Shown: in pieces, positions 50,723 to 58,854 of the stretch | How positions within the stretch are numbered: the first letter of the stretch is position 1 | How the letters are laid out: each line of letters opens with the position of its first letter | Source: an uncultured Bacteroidia bacterium | GTDB taxonomy: Bacteria; Bacteroidota; Bacteroidia; Bacteroidales; F082 | Length of the DNA: 64,000 nt | Direction of reading: 5' to 3' | NCBI GenBank assembly: GCA_902769875.1 | Contig: CACXQV010000007.1 | Coordinates: 1 to 64,000, forward strand | Translations under genes and position numbers: made by a program | Notes under the pieces: model-generated | Databases searched by the model: none | The model's input: the letters and a program-made list of their open reading frames with translations, nothing else | Told to the model about the DNA's origin: nothing

Positions 50723-52419
50723 TTATCTCACCACAATTTTCTGGACCTTCACGTCGTGGCCGTTGCTGAGGCGCACCACATACACGCCTGCGCTCAGGCC
50801 GAGGCTCTTGCTGTAGCTGTCGCGGATGGTTTCGGTGCTCAGGACGCGGCCGGCCACGTCCATCACTTGCAGGATGGCCTCGCCGCTGTTGTTGACCATG
50901 AGTTGGCCGTTGCTGACGAAGGCGAAGTTGTCGGCGATTTCGTTGGTGGCTTCTTCGGCAAACACGAGTTTGAAGCGCGTGGCGTAGGGGCAGTCGTTGG
51001 CGTTGAAGCTGTACTTGGGCGTGCGGAGCAGGTCGATGTCGGCGCCGGTGGCGTTGTCAACCAGGTGCAGGTAGTCGCAGTCCATGTTGTCAACCTTGAA
51101 TGTGAGGGTGTGGATGCCGCCCTCGTTGGTGGTGAAGCACAGGGGCAGGGTGGTGGCACCGGTGCCGCTCACGGCGGCGTACTTCTTGCCGTTCTGCGGG
51201 ATGTAGATTTTGGCGCCTTCGTTGCTCAGGCTGAACTTGCTCAGGCCTTCGCTCTCGTAGTCTCTCACGTAGGCGCGGTCTTCCAAGATGCCGTCGCTTG
51301 AGAGCACTTCGATGGTGACGAAGCCCTTGGCGCTTCTCACGTTGGCATTTTCGGTGCTGGGAACGAAGGTGACGCGTTTTTGGTCATTACCACCTGAGGT
51401 GGCCTCAACGAACACTGCAGTGGCGGGAGCCACGATTGCTTCGTAGCCTTCAACGGGTACCACATTGCGTCTGTGGTTTTGTTCGTTAATCATATAGAAG
51501 CCGTTAATCCTGGAGCCAAAGGTGAGGCTTGCATTGCAGGGCAGGGGATTGCCGACGAGCTGGAGGCCGGGCCAATCGCATCCACCCACATAATAGCATT
51601 GGCGCATTTGGTTGCCGGCGTAGAACGTGCCGTTGAAGCTGAGGGTGGTGTTCTCCTTGTTGGCATACATATAGGCATAATTATTGGGAACTTCATCCGT
51701 AAAGTCTGTAACATCCCAACCACTCTCCTCGTTGCAGAACCACTTGTAGTTTTGCCATTCGCCGTACCACAAGCCGTCATAGTCGTTGTCAAAATCGATT
51801 ACACCATCTCCATTTTGATCCATTTCACCAGCTACATCATTGTTTTGGGCGAAGAAGTAGAGGTCGTAGTCGGTGGAGTTCGGGTCGCCGTTTGGGAACA
51901 TGCCAGCGTCTTGGAAACCGGTGGCGAGGTTGAAGTTGGTGATGGGCATGGCGAGGAAGTAGTAGTTGCCGAGGCGGCTGTCGCCATAGCCTCTGATGGT
52001 CTTCTCGAAGGTGCCTCTGTATTCGGAACCGGCGGGGGCAAAGAGCTGTCCGCCGTCCTTGATGGTGAAAGGTGTCTCGACAGCGAAACTGTTTTGCTGC
52101 ACGGTGAGCGAGCTGCCCTTGTTAATCGTTATGGAAGCGGCTTCGCCTGATGTTGCCACAACGCAGTCGCCATCGATGATTACGTGGTCGGTAGCGGTGG
52201 GGATTCTGTTTGCGATTTCGCCTTTGGCGGTCCCGATGGTCCAGTTGGCTGCATTGCTCCATTGGTTGTCGGCACTGCCTGTAAAGACAAAGGCGTTTTC
52301 AGTGGTGTTGCGTTGGCCTTTGTCGGCCTTGTTGTTGGCGGCGGGGTTGTCCACCGCTTGGGCCTGCAGCGCAAGGGAGGCTGCCAATGCCATTGAGATT
52401 AGGGTTAATTTTTTTTCAT
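50723..52419 (-). CDS. Secreted T9SS-type surface protein, signal peptide out of frame at an A8 tract
   Basis: The continuous frame starts at ATG 52393 (M-A-L-A-A-S-L-A-L-Q-A-Q-A) and has 556 residues: an early domain with G-S-A-D-N-Q-W-S-N-A-A-N-W as in Bacteroidota autotransporter-like proteins, a middle beta region, and a C-terminal sorting-like domain (V-M-D-V-A-G-R-V-L-S ... G-V-Y-V-V-R-L). An ATG at 52419 followed by A8 is one base out of frame. Adding one A would give M-K-K-K-L-T-L-I-S-M-A-L-A-A-S-L, a normal signal peptide. So this is either an assembly indel or a switchable homopolymer. Promoter -7 box TACTTTTG at 52470-52463 (minus). Confidence 0.78.
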
Positions 52420-52538
52420 ATAAATGAATTTAATTAAAATGAATAATTCCCATTTGAGGGCGCAAAAGTACGAATAAATCAAATAGGAGGCCAAAAAATG
52501 GGGCGTTTTTTGGGATTTATTTCAATATTGCCAGTTTC

Positions 52539-52574
52539 GCGAACTTCAGCATGAGCATTTTCACGCCGCCTGCG
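52539..52574. repeat. 36-bp direct repeat, outer copy (displaced helicase 3' end)
   Basis: Identical over 36 bp to 53315-53350, and the similarity continues imperfectly for about 12 bp to the left. Read on the minus strand it encodes A-G-G-V-K-M-L-M-L-K-F-A-K-L-A-I-L-K and a stop at about 52522, a plausible alternative C-terminus of the UvrD-type helicase whose own end is at 53293. Confidence 0.85.
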
Positions 52575-52629
52575 GTTTTTCGTAAAAAGTTTTTTTCGCC
52601 AAAACCCTTGCGTGGTGGGGAAAAGTTTG

Positions 52630-52738
52630 TAATTTTGCGGTGTGAATAGCGCAGATCGGCTTTTGCATGGATTAACTGCATTTTTCATTTGAAAAACGTG
52701 TAGATCGGCTTCGGCATGGATTAACTACACGCTTTTTT
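52630..52738 (+). ncRNA. Candidate small RNA with two similar hairpins and a terminator
   Basis: A plus-strand promoter (TTG at 52608-52610, 19-base spacer, TAATTTTG at 52630-52637) would start an RNA near 52644. It contains two related 25-base segments beginning AGATCGGCTT and ending ATGGATTAACT (52653-52677, 52702-52726; period 49), each closed by a matching outer stem (GCAG/CTGC, then CGTGTAG/CTACACG). The second stem is followed by T7 (52732-52738). The RNA would be about 95 nt and converge on the gene ending at 52721. Expression and function are unknown. Confidence 0.5.
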
Positions 52739-53050
52739 TATGTATTCAAGACTGTATTGAACATGCTTCCCATCCATTTTCTTGCCGATGATCAATTCGA
52801 TGGTAAAATTCATGTAATCAAGACTTTTGCTGTTAAAAGTATGTCTGAGTTTAATCAATTCAACATACCGGTTCTTGGTTTGGCTTCCTTCCTTGACATC
52901 AAAACACCTGTAATTCTCATCAAAAGGCTTGGCGTGCTTGATAATCTCAGGAAGTTTGAGCACAGCGTATGTGGTTTGCCAATTCCTTGTGGCGTTGTTT
53001 GAGGCTTTTTGGAAACTTTCCTTCCAGATAATGTGTATATCCTTGCTCAA
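52721..53050 (-). CDS. Hypothetical protein, downstream part of a probably split gene
   Basis: A 109-residue frame starting at TTG 53050, with a four-base TTGA overlap with the frame ending at 53047. It has K-D-I-H-I-I-W-K-E-S-F-Q-K-A, L-K-L-P-E-I-I-K-H-A-K-P-F and a beta-rich end (Y-M-N-F-T-I-E-L-I-I-G-K-K-M). I do not recognise a family. Adding one A to the A5 tract at 53062-53058 would join it to the upstream frame as ...N-Y-I-K-N-D-F-L-S-K-D-I-H..., so a single protein of about 173 residues is likely the ancestral form. It lies inside the direct-repeat-bounded island. Confidence 0.55.
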   Translation of the reverse strand: MSKDIHIIWKESFQKASNNATRNWQTTYAVLKLPEIIKHAKPFDENYRCFDVKEGSQTKNRYVELIKLRHTFNSKSLDYMNFTIELIIGKKMDGKHVQYSLEYIKKACS

Positions 53051-53238
53051 GAAATCGTTTTTATGTAATTCTTTCCATTAAGTCTTGACAACAGCAGTTT
53101 GTAAGCATCCCTGATAATATCCCTCCTTGCGCTTCTGAATTCCTTGCTTGGGTTAGTTGGAATGTGGAATTTTTTGTCTGTCAATTGGAGGTTTGTTTCG
53201 ATGAATTCTGGTGGCAGTATTGGATTACTAAATTCCAT
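53047..53238 (-). CDS. Hypothetical protein, upstream part of a probably split gene
   Basis: A 63-residue frame starting M-E-F-S-N-P-I-L-P-P-E-F-I-E-T-N and ending K-L-L-L-S-R-L-N-G-K-N-Y-I-K. The -7 box TAACTTTG (53267-53260, minus strand) fixes the start at 53238. It is followed with overlap by the 109-residue frame; the two look like one gene broken in an A5 tract. It is A/T-richer than the helicase next to it, which suggests a foreign origin. Confidence 0.55.
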   Translation of the reverse strand: MEFSNPILPPEFIETNLQLTDKKFHIPTNPSKEFRSARRDIIRDAYKLLLSRLNGKNYIKTIS

Positions 53239-53292
53239 GATTTGGATGATTATTGGCTGCAAAGTTACAAATATCGGCGCAAAAAGGAAAAA

Positions 53293-55608
53293 CTAACGGA
53301 TTATCCCCAGCCTTGCGAACTTCAGCATGAGCATTTTCACGCCGCCTGCGTCGAAGTTGACGGAGGCTTTCTTGTTGGCTCCTGCGCCTTCGATGCTGAG
53401 GATGGTGCCTGCGCCGAACTTGGCGTGCATCACGCGCATTCCTTCTTGAAGCAGGTCGGGATTGGAAGGCTCGAAGTTTTGTGGCACAGTGGGTTGGCTG
53501 AAACTTGGCCTTGCCGATGGCGTGTTCTCTATCTTGCGGAAACCGTGTTGCTCCGGCTCGGCGATGGGCTTGCCAAAGCGTCCGCCGAAGCTGCCTCTGC
53601 CGCCCATTGGCGAAGTGCCTCTGAACGAGGCCTTTTGCGTCTGCTCGATGAGGTTGGCGTCGATTTCATCGACGAAGCGGGAACGCTCGCTGAGGGTGAG
53701 GTTGCCGTAGCGGTAGCGTTGCTCGGCGTAACTCAAGGTGAGTTTGGTCATGGCGCGGGTGATGGCCACATAGAACAGGCGGCGTTCTTCCTCCAATTCC
53801 TCGCGGGTGCTGAGGCTGAGGATGCCCGGGAAGAGGTTTTCTTCCATGCCGACGACATAGACATACGGGAACTCCAAGCCCTTCGCGCTGTGGATGGTCA
53901 TCAGGCTGACGAAGTCGTTGTCGCCGTCGTCTTTCTTCATCTCGGCGTCGGTGAGCAGGGCCACGTCTTCCATGAACTGCACGAGGTCCACGCGGGCGGT
54001 CTCGCCTGTGGTCTGGTCCACTTGGCGGTCGCTGAACTCCATGATGGCGTTGAGCAGTTCCTCCACGTTTTCCACCCTCGAAACGCCCTCGGGCGAGTCG
54101 TCTTCCTTCAAGACCTTGATGAGACCGATGGTGTTGGTGATGTGTTTGGCCAACTCGAAGGCGTTCATCTTGGCTTGCAGGCTCTGGAAGCTCTTGATCA
54201 TCACCATGAAGTCGCGGAACTTGTTGAGCGTGCCCATGTTGAAGTCTTGTGGGAAAATGTTGCTTTCCAAACATTTCCAGATGCTGCTTCGGTTCTCGTT
54301 GGCCGTGACCATCATGCGCTCGATGCTGGTCTTGCCGATGCCACGGGCGGGATAGTTGATGATGCGGAGCAATGCCTGTTCGTCCTCGGGGTTGATGACG
54401 ACGCGGAAGTAGGCCAACAGGTCCTTGATTTCCTTGCGGTCGTAGAACGAGAGGCCGCCGTATATTTTATAAGGTATGTTCTGCTTGCGCAGGGCTTCTT
54501 CCATCGAGCGGCTTTGGGCGTTGGTGCGGTAGAGGATGGCGAAGTCCTTGTTGGCCAAATGGCGCGTCATTTTGTAGCCAAAAATGCTGTTGGCCACCAT
54601 CGTGCCTTCCTCCGTGTCGCTGTTGGCGTGGATGAGGCCGATGAGTTCGCCGGCTTCCTTGTCGCTCCACACCTTTTTCTTGATTTGGTCCTTGTTGTGC
54701 GCAATGACGCTGTTCGACGCATTGACGATATTCTGTGTGGAACGGTAGTTTTGTTCCAGCCTAATCAGCTTGTAATCAGGGTAGTCGTTCTTGAAATTGA
54801 GGATGTTCTGGATGTTCGCGCCACGGAAGGCGTAGATGCTTTGTGCGTCGTCGCCCACCACGCAGATGTTCTCGAACAGGGCCGCAATGCGCTTCACGAT
54901 GAGGTATTGGGCATAGTTGGTGTCCTGATACTCGTCGACGAGGATGAACTTGAAGTGGTTCTGGTATTTGTAGAGCACGTCGGGGTTGTCGCGCAGGAGG
55001 ATGTTCGTAAAATACAGAATGTCATCGAAATCCATGGCGTTGGCGCGGTGTAGGCGGTCGTTGTAGAGCTTGAAGAGTTGCGCCATCAGCGGCTTGTTCG
55101 ACTTGCGGTCGTTTTCTTGTATGTCGGGGTTGTTGGCATAGTCTTCGGGCGAAAACAGGCTCGACTTGGCCGAACTTATGCGCGAAAGCACCTGCTTGGG
55201 CGGATAGACCTTGGTGTCCAAACTCAAATCCTTGAGTATCTGAGTGATGAGAGCTTTCGAGTCGTCGGTGTCGTAAATCGAGAAGTTGCTCGTGAAGCCG
55301 ATTTTTTCCGCCTCGATGCGAAGAATCCTCGCAAAAATGGAGTGGAAGGTGCCCATCCACACGTTGCGTGCGTCGCTGGCGTTCACAAGTTGCATGATGC
55401 GTTCCTTCATCTCGCGTGCGGCCTTGTTGGTGAAGGTGAGTGCCATGATGCTGAACGGGTCTATGCCTTCTTGAATCATGTAGGCAACGCGGTAGGTGAG
55501 GGCGCGGGTCTTTCCCGAGCCGGCTCCCGCGATGACCATCACGGGGCCTTCTATGGTGGTAACGGCCTCTCTCTGAGGCTCGTTCAAGTCTTTCAGTAGG
55601 TCAATCAT
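53293..55608 (-). CDS. uvrD: UvrD/PcrA-type DNA helicase
   Basis: A 771-residue superfamily 1A helicase (3'-5') used in repair and replication restart. Walker A is G-A-G-S-G-K-T (28-34). Further motifs: motif Ia T-F-T-N-K-A-A, motif II V-D-E-Y-Q-D-T-N, motif III G-D-D-A-Q-S-I-Y-A-F-R-G-A, motif IV R-L-E-Q-N-Y-R-S, V T-I-H-S-A-K-G-L-E-F and VI V-A-I-T-R-A. The C-terminal Tudor-like end has G-M-R-V-M-H-A-K-F-G. The last 36 bp of the gene are duplicated 776 bp downstream, so its present 3' end may be that brought in by an inserted island. Promoter -7 box TACCTTTG at 55635-55628 (minus). Confidence 0.93.
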   Translation of the reverse strand: MIDLLKDLNEPQREAVTTIEGPVMVIAGAGSGKTRALTYRVAYMIQEGIDPFSIMALTFTNKAAREMKERIMQLVNASDARNVWMGTFHSIFARILRIEAEKIGFTSNFSIYDTDDSKALITQILKDLSLDTKVYPPKQVLSRISSAKSSLFSPEDYANNPDIQENDRKSNKPLMAQLFKLYNDRLHRANAMDFDDILYFTNILLRDNPDVLYKYQNHFKFILVDEYQDTNYAQYLIVKRIAALFENICVVGDDAQSIYAFRGANIQNILNFKNDYPDYKLIRLEQNYRSTQNIVNASNSVIAHNKDQIKKKVWSDKEAGELIGLIHANSDTEEGTMVANSIFGYKMTRHLANKDFAILYRTNAQSRSMEEALRKQNIPYKIYGGLSFYDRKEIKDLLAYFRVVINPEDEQALLRIINYPARGIGKTSIERMMVTANENRSSIWKCLESNIFPQDFNMGTLNKFRDFMVMIKSFQSLQAKMNAFELAKHITNTIGLIKVLKEDDSPEGVSRVENVEELLNAIMEFSDRQVDQTTGETARVDLVQFMEDVALLTDAEMKKDDGDNDFVSLMTIHSAKGLEFPYVYVVGMEENLFPGILSLSTREELEEERRLFYVAITRAMTKLTLSYAEQRYRYGNLTLSERSRFVDEIDANLIEQTQKASFRGTSPMGGRGSFGGRFGKPIAEPEQHGFRKIENTPSARPSFSQPTVPQNFEPSNPDLLQEGMRVMHAKFGAGTILSIEGAGANKKASVNFDAGGVKMLMLKFARLGIIR
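53315..53350. repeat. 36-bp direct repeat, inner copy (within the helicase 3' end)
   Basis: It codes for the final A-G-G-V-K-M-L-M-L-K-F-A of the helicase on the minus strand. Together with 52539-52574 it bounds a segment of about 740 bp holding a split gene and the candidate small RNA. Confidence 0.85.
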
Positions 55609-55644
55609 TGTCGGTTTGTTTGGGGTGCAAAGGTAATGCTTTTT

Positions 55645-55941
55645 TTAAAATGCTGCACCTCCTTGTCGGCAATCCCAAATCGAAGCGATGTAAACATCAT
55701 CCTCCTCTACGAAATAATACACTTTATAGGTCAGGACAACCAAATAGCGATAATGTCGTATGTGTGTGAAATCTTCGTCTTTTCTTCCCAAATAAGGCTT
55801 TGTATTCAGAAGGTCGGCACTATGGATGATTTTTCCAACCCTACGTTTGGCCACTTGCTCACTTGCAAAATCCTTGTAGAATTGGTAAATGGCATCGAGT
55901 TCATTGGAAGCCCTTCTCAGCCAATGGAGTTTATACGCCAT
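55645..55941 (-). CDS. ParE/RelE-family toxin
   Basis: A 98-residue protein (M-A-Y-K-L-H-W-L-R-R-A-S-N-E-L-D-A-I-Y-Q-F-Y) with the RelE/ParE fold pattern: N-terminal beta strand, two helices with A-I-Y-Q-F-Y and Q-V-A-K-R-R-V, then strands P-Y-L-G-R, R-H-Y-R-Y-L-V-V and Y-K-V-Y-Y-F-V-E-E-D-D-V-Y-I-A-S-I-W-D-C-R. The start at 55941 overlaps the antitoxin stop by 11 bases. Whether it poisons gyrase or cleaves mRNA cannot be told from sequence. Confidence 0.85.
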   Translation of the reverse strand: MAYKLHWLRRASNELDAIYQFYKDFASEQVAKRRVGKIIHSADLLNTKPYLGRKDEDFTHIRHYRYLVVLTYKVYYFVEEDDVYIASIWDCRQGGAAF

Positions 55942-56188
55942 AGCGCTCACAAATAGAGGAATGACTTACAAAGTTTCCGTTTTGGTAATCCGCTTCGGCT
56001 TCCCTAAGCGACTTTTCCATCTGTTCGTAAGTGTAAGCACAAGGCAAAGGTATACCACTAAGTATGGCTACAGTTTCGGCAAGCAATTCTTCGCTTTCGG
56101 TTTGCGACACAAGCAACGATGCCCGTTGGCGCAAAGCCAATAAAACATCAATATCCTTTGGATGAAATCTTTCCTGAACAGTTTCCAT
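55931..56188 (-). CDS. Antitoxin partner of the ParE/RelE-type toxin
   Basis: An 85-residue protein (M-E-T-V-Q-E-R-F-H-P-K-D-I-D-V-L-L-A-L) ending with a toxin-binding tail, L-R-E-A-E-A-D-Y-Q-N-G-N-F-V-S-H-S. The -7 box TATTTTTG at 56217-56210 (minus) favours ATG 56188 over an in-frame upstream codon at 56212. Antitoxin-first order with overlap is typical; autoregulation is likely. Confidence 0.8.
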   Translation of the reverse strand: METVQERFHPKDIDVLLALRQRASLLVSQTESEELLAETVAILSGIPLPCAYTYEQMEKSLREAEADYQNGNFVSHSSICERYGV

Positions 56189-56297
56189 TTCGATGTGTTT
56201 TGATAGCTGCAAAAATACGACTTTTTCTTGAAACCCAAAAGGGAAGAATGAAAAAGTCCTACCCGACTTGTCAGATAGGACTTGAAAACTTATCCTG

Positions 56298-56371
56298 TGA
56301 CCTGGCTGGGGCTCGAACCCAGGACCCCCACATTAAAAGTGTGATGCTCTACCTGCTGAGCTACCAAGTCA
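56298..56371 (-). tRNA. tRNA-Lys (anticodon TTT)
   Basis: On the minus strand it folds as acceptor TGACTTG/CAGGTCA (one G-T pair), D-arm A-GCTC...GAGC, anticodon stem TCACA/TGTGG with loop CTTTTAA (anticodon TTT), and T-arm CTGGG-TTCGAGC-CCCAG. No encoded CCA. Confidence 0.93.
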
Positions 56372-56466
56372 ACCTTGCTTCTCCCTTCTAAGGAGGTGAG
56401 GAGGATTAAGCGGCTGCAAAAGTACGGCTTTTTTTGTTACCGTGACGCTTTTTCGGCAATTTTTTT

Positions 56467-57084
56467 TCATTCGTCGAGCCTGCCTTTGCCCTGACGGATG
56501 ATAACAATCTCATTTCCAGTGCAATCCACAACGGTGCTTTCTTCGTTTTCGCCCGCTCCGACGTCTATCACGATGTCCACCAAGTCCTTGTAGCGGTCGT
56601 AAATCTCCTCCGGGTCGGTGAGGTAGGGGTTGATTTCGTCCTCTTCGTCGGCCAACGAAGTGGTCATAATGGGCGATCCGAACTCCCTCACGATGTTGGT
56701 GATGATGGGTTGGTCGGGGATGCGGATGCCGATGGTTTTCTTCTTGCTTTGGAAGATGCGCGGGATGTTGTTGTTGGCCTCCAAAATGAAGGTGAACGCT
56801 CCGGGCAGGTTGCGCTTCATCATCTTGAACACGTCGTTGTTGATGGGCTTGGTGAACTCGCTCAACATGCTGAGGTCGTGGAAGATAAACGAGAAATTGG
56901 CCTTCTCTTTGCGGATGCCCTTGATTTGGCAGATGCGCTCCAAGGTGCGCACATTGTTGATGTTGCCGCCCAAGCCGTACAAAGTGTCGGTGGGGAAGAT
57001 GATGAGCCCGCCGTCGGCAAAGCATTCAAGAATCATCTTGACGTAGCGCGGATTGGGGTTCGTTGGGTAAAGTTTGAGTATCAT
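56467..57084 (-). CDS. L-threonylcarbamoyladenylate synthase (Sua5/YciO/YrdC family)
   Basis: A 205-residue YrdC-domain protein, which makes threonylcarbamoyl-AMP for the t6A modification of ANN-reading tRNAs. Key motifs are G-G-L-I-I-F-P-T-D-T-L-Y-G-L-G, R-K-E-K-A-N-F-S-F-I-F-H, P-G-A-F-T-F-I-L and T-I-G-I-R-I-P-D-Q-P-I. It has no Sua5 C-terminal domain. A YciO-type paralogue of unclear role is the alternative. Promoter -7 box TAATTTTG at 57112-57105 (minus). Confidence 0.85.
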   Translation of the reverse strand: MILKLYPTNPNPRYVKMILECFADGGLIIFPTDTLYGLGGNINNVRTLERICQIKGIRKEKANFSFIFHDLSMLSEFTKPINNDVFKMMKRNLPGAFTFILEANNNIPRIFQSKKKTIGIRIPDQPIITNIVREFGSPIMTTSLADEEDEINPYLTDPEEIYDRYKDLVDIVIDVGAGENEESTVVDCTGNEIVIIRQGKGRLDE

Positions 57085-57226
57085 AGGCTTGCTGAAAAAT
57101 CGCGCAAAATTAGCAAATTGTTGAATTGTATGTTGTTTAATTGTTGAATTGTTGGATTTTTTTGTTGGCCTTGAAGCCTTGAAGCGATAAATTTCGAAAT
57201 CTTTATTCTCCGATTACTTTTTTCCG

Positions 57227-57234
57227 TACTTTTG
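57227..57234 (+). promoter_or_regulatory. -7 box (TACTTTTG) of the PurF-like gene
   Basis: It begins 92 bases before the ATG at 57319, implying a leader of about 75-80 nt with the hairpin described next. Confidence 0.6.
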
Positions 57235-57239
57235 CGGTC

Positions 57240-57296
57240 CATCTACGGGATGGTTCGAGTTTGTTCACCAATCTCCCGCAGATGTTTTTGTTTTTA
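57240..57296 (+). promoter_or_regulatory. Candidate attenuator in the PurF-like leader
   Basis: CATCTACGGGATGGT (57240-57254) pairs with ACCAATCTCCCGCAGATG (57267-57284): an outer stem of 10 pairs plus one mismatch and an inner 4-pair stem, separated by a bulge. It is followed by TTTTTGTTTTT. This terminator-like fold lies between promoter and start codon, so transcription could be attenuated. No known riboswitch class is recognised. Confidence 0.45.
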
Positions 57297-57318
57297 TGAA
57301 CTGCTAAATCAAACTACT

Positions 57319-58725
57319 ATGGGAGGCTTCTTCGGAACCGTATTAAAAAGTCCTTGCGCCAACGATTTGTTCTATGGCGTTGATTATCACTCACATCTCG
57401 GCACCAAGCGTGCGGGCATGGCAACCTTCGACGGCAAATTGTTCCATCGCTCGATTCACGACATCGAGAACACTTATTTCAGGACGAAGTTCAGCGACGA
57501 GTTGGGCAAGTTCAAGGGGAATTTGGGCGTTGGTGTCATCAGCGATACTGATGCCCAGCCGATCGTGGTCAATTCCCACTTGGGCAAGTTCGCCATCGCT
57601 ACGGTGGCCAAAATCAACAACTTGAATGAGCTTGTGCAACATTGCCTTGACCAACGACAGCATTTCGCGGAATTGAGTCAGGGCGACACGAATCCCACCG
57701 AGTTGGTGGCTTTGCTCGTCACACAGGGCGAGGACTTCGTGGACGGCATCAAGATTGTCCACGAAAAGGTGAAAGGCTCGTGCTCGATGATTATCATGAC
57801 CGACGACGGCATCATTGCCGCCCGCGACTATTACGGGCGCACGCCCATCGTGGTCGGAACGGGCGAAGAAGGCTATGTGGTGGCTTCCGAAAGCCACAGT
57901 TACATCAACCTCGACTACACGACTTGCTACAGCGTGGCTCCGGGCGAAATCGTCAAAGTGACGCTTGACGGGGTACAACAGCTCTTGCCGCCCAACCCGA
58001 AGAAGCAAGTCTGCTCCTTCCTTTGGATTTACTACGGCTATCCCGCCGCTGACTACGAGGGCGTCAACGTGGAGGAGGCGCGCTACAACGAAGGCCGCGA
58101 GATGGGCGGCTCCGACGACGTGAAGCTCGACTATGTGTCAGCCATCCCCGACTCTGGCATCGGCATGGCCTTGGGCTATTCCAATGCGCGTTGCGTCCCT
58201 TATCTGCGTGGCGTGGTGAAGTATACGCCCACTTGGTCAAGGAGCTTCATGCCGGTCAACCAAAGCGAAAGGGAACATGTGGCCAAGATGAAACTCATCC
58301 CCAACCACGCCTTGCTGAAAGGGAAGAAGGTGGCGTTTTGCGACGATTCCATCGTGCGTGGCACACAGTTGCGCGACAATGTGAAAATGCTTTACGACTA
58401 TGGCGCGAAGGAGGTGCATGTGCGCATCAGCTGTCCGCCTTTGCTTTACGGCTGCCCCTTCCTCAACTTCTCCGCTTCGAAGAATGTGATGGAACTCATC
58501 ACCCGCCGCTGCATCGAGGAGATGGAAGGCGACCCAAACGCCAACATCGGGAAATACTGCGACCCGAGCAGCAAGGAATACGCCAATCTCGTGGAAATGC
58601 TGCGCAAGCACGTTGGCGTAGACTCATTGAAGTTCAATACCTTGGAGAATGTGGTGAAAGCCATAGGCCTGCCCAAGTGCGACCTTTGCACACATTGCTT
58701 CGACGGGTCGAGCTACGGATTCTGA
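57319..58725 (+). CDS. PurF-like amidophosphoribosyltransferase lacking the N-terminal catalytic Cys
   Basis: A 468-residue protein with an N-terminal class II glutaminase fold and a C-terminal phosphoribosyltransferase domain with the PRPP loop V-A-F-C-D-D-S-I-V-R-G-T-Q. It begins M-G-G-F-F-G, whereas active enzymes begin M-C-G and use that Cys as nucleophile. The glutaminase half should therefore be inactive with glutamine. The C-terminus has C-D-L-C-T-H-C, reminiscent of the Fe-S ligand cysteines of Bacillus-type PurF. The start at 57319 follows the leader hairpin; no M-C-G start exists upstream. From memory, this Cys-less form recurs in Bacteroidota. It may use ammonia or act in regulation. 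Confidence 0.82.
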   Translation: MGGFFGTVLKSPCANDLFYGVDYHSHLGTKRAGMATFDGKLFHRSIHDIENTYFRTKFSDELGKFKGNLGVGVISDTDAQPIVVNSHLGKFAIATVAKINNLNELVQHCLDQRQHFAELSQGDTNPTELVALLVTQGEDFVDGIKIVHEKVKGSCSMIIMTDDGIIAARDYYGRTPIVVGTGEEGYVVASESHSYINLDYTTCYSVAPGEIVKVTLDGVQQLLPPNPKKQVCSFLWIYYGYPAADYEGVNVEEARYNEGREMGGSDDVKLDYVSAIPDSGIGMALGYSNARCVPYLRGVVKYTPTWSRSFMPVNQSEREHVAKMKLIPNHALLKGKKVAFCDDSIVRGTQLRDNVKMLYDYGAKEVHVRISCPPLLYGCPFLNFSASKNVMELITRRCIEEMEGDPNANIGKYCDPSSKEYANLVEMLRKHVGVDSLKFNTLENVVKAIGLPKCDLCTHCFDGSSYGF

Positions 58726-58751
58726 TGAAAACTAATCCCGATTGGACATTG

Positions 58752-58787
58752 ATCCCGATGCACCTTGAAGCGCATCGGGATTTTTTT
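58752..58787 (+). terminator. Rho-independent terminator after the PurF-like gene
   Basis: ATCCCGATGC pairs with GCATCGGGAT around a 10-base loop, followed by T residues to 58787. Confidence 0.85.
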
Positions 58788-58854
58788 CGCTAACTTTGCA
58801 CCCTAATTGAACCCAATTCTAATCAAAAAAGTTGCGTTTGCAACTTGAATTTGG

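Noticed and set aside
53164-55053. A 629-residue plus-strand frame over the helicase gene
   Set aside because: Antisense shadow of the UvrD-type gene; no domain recognised.
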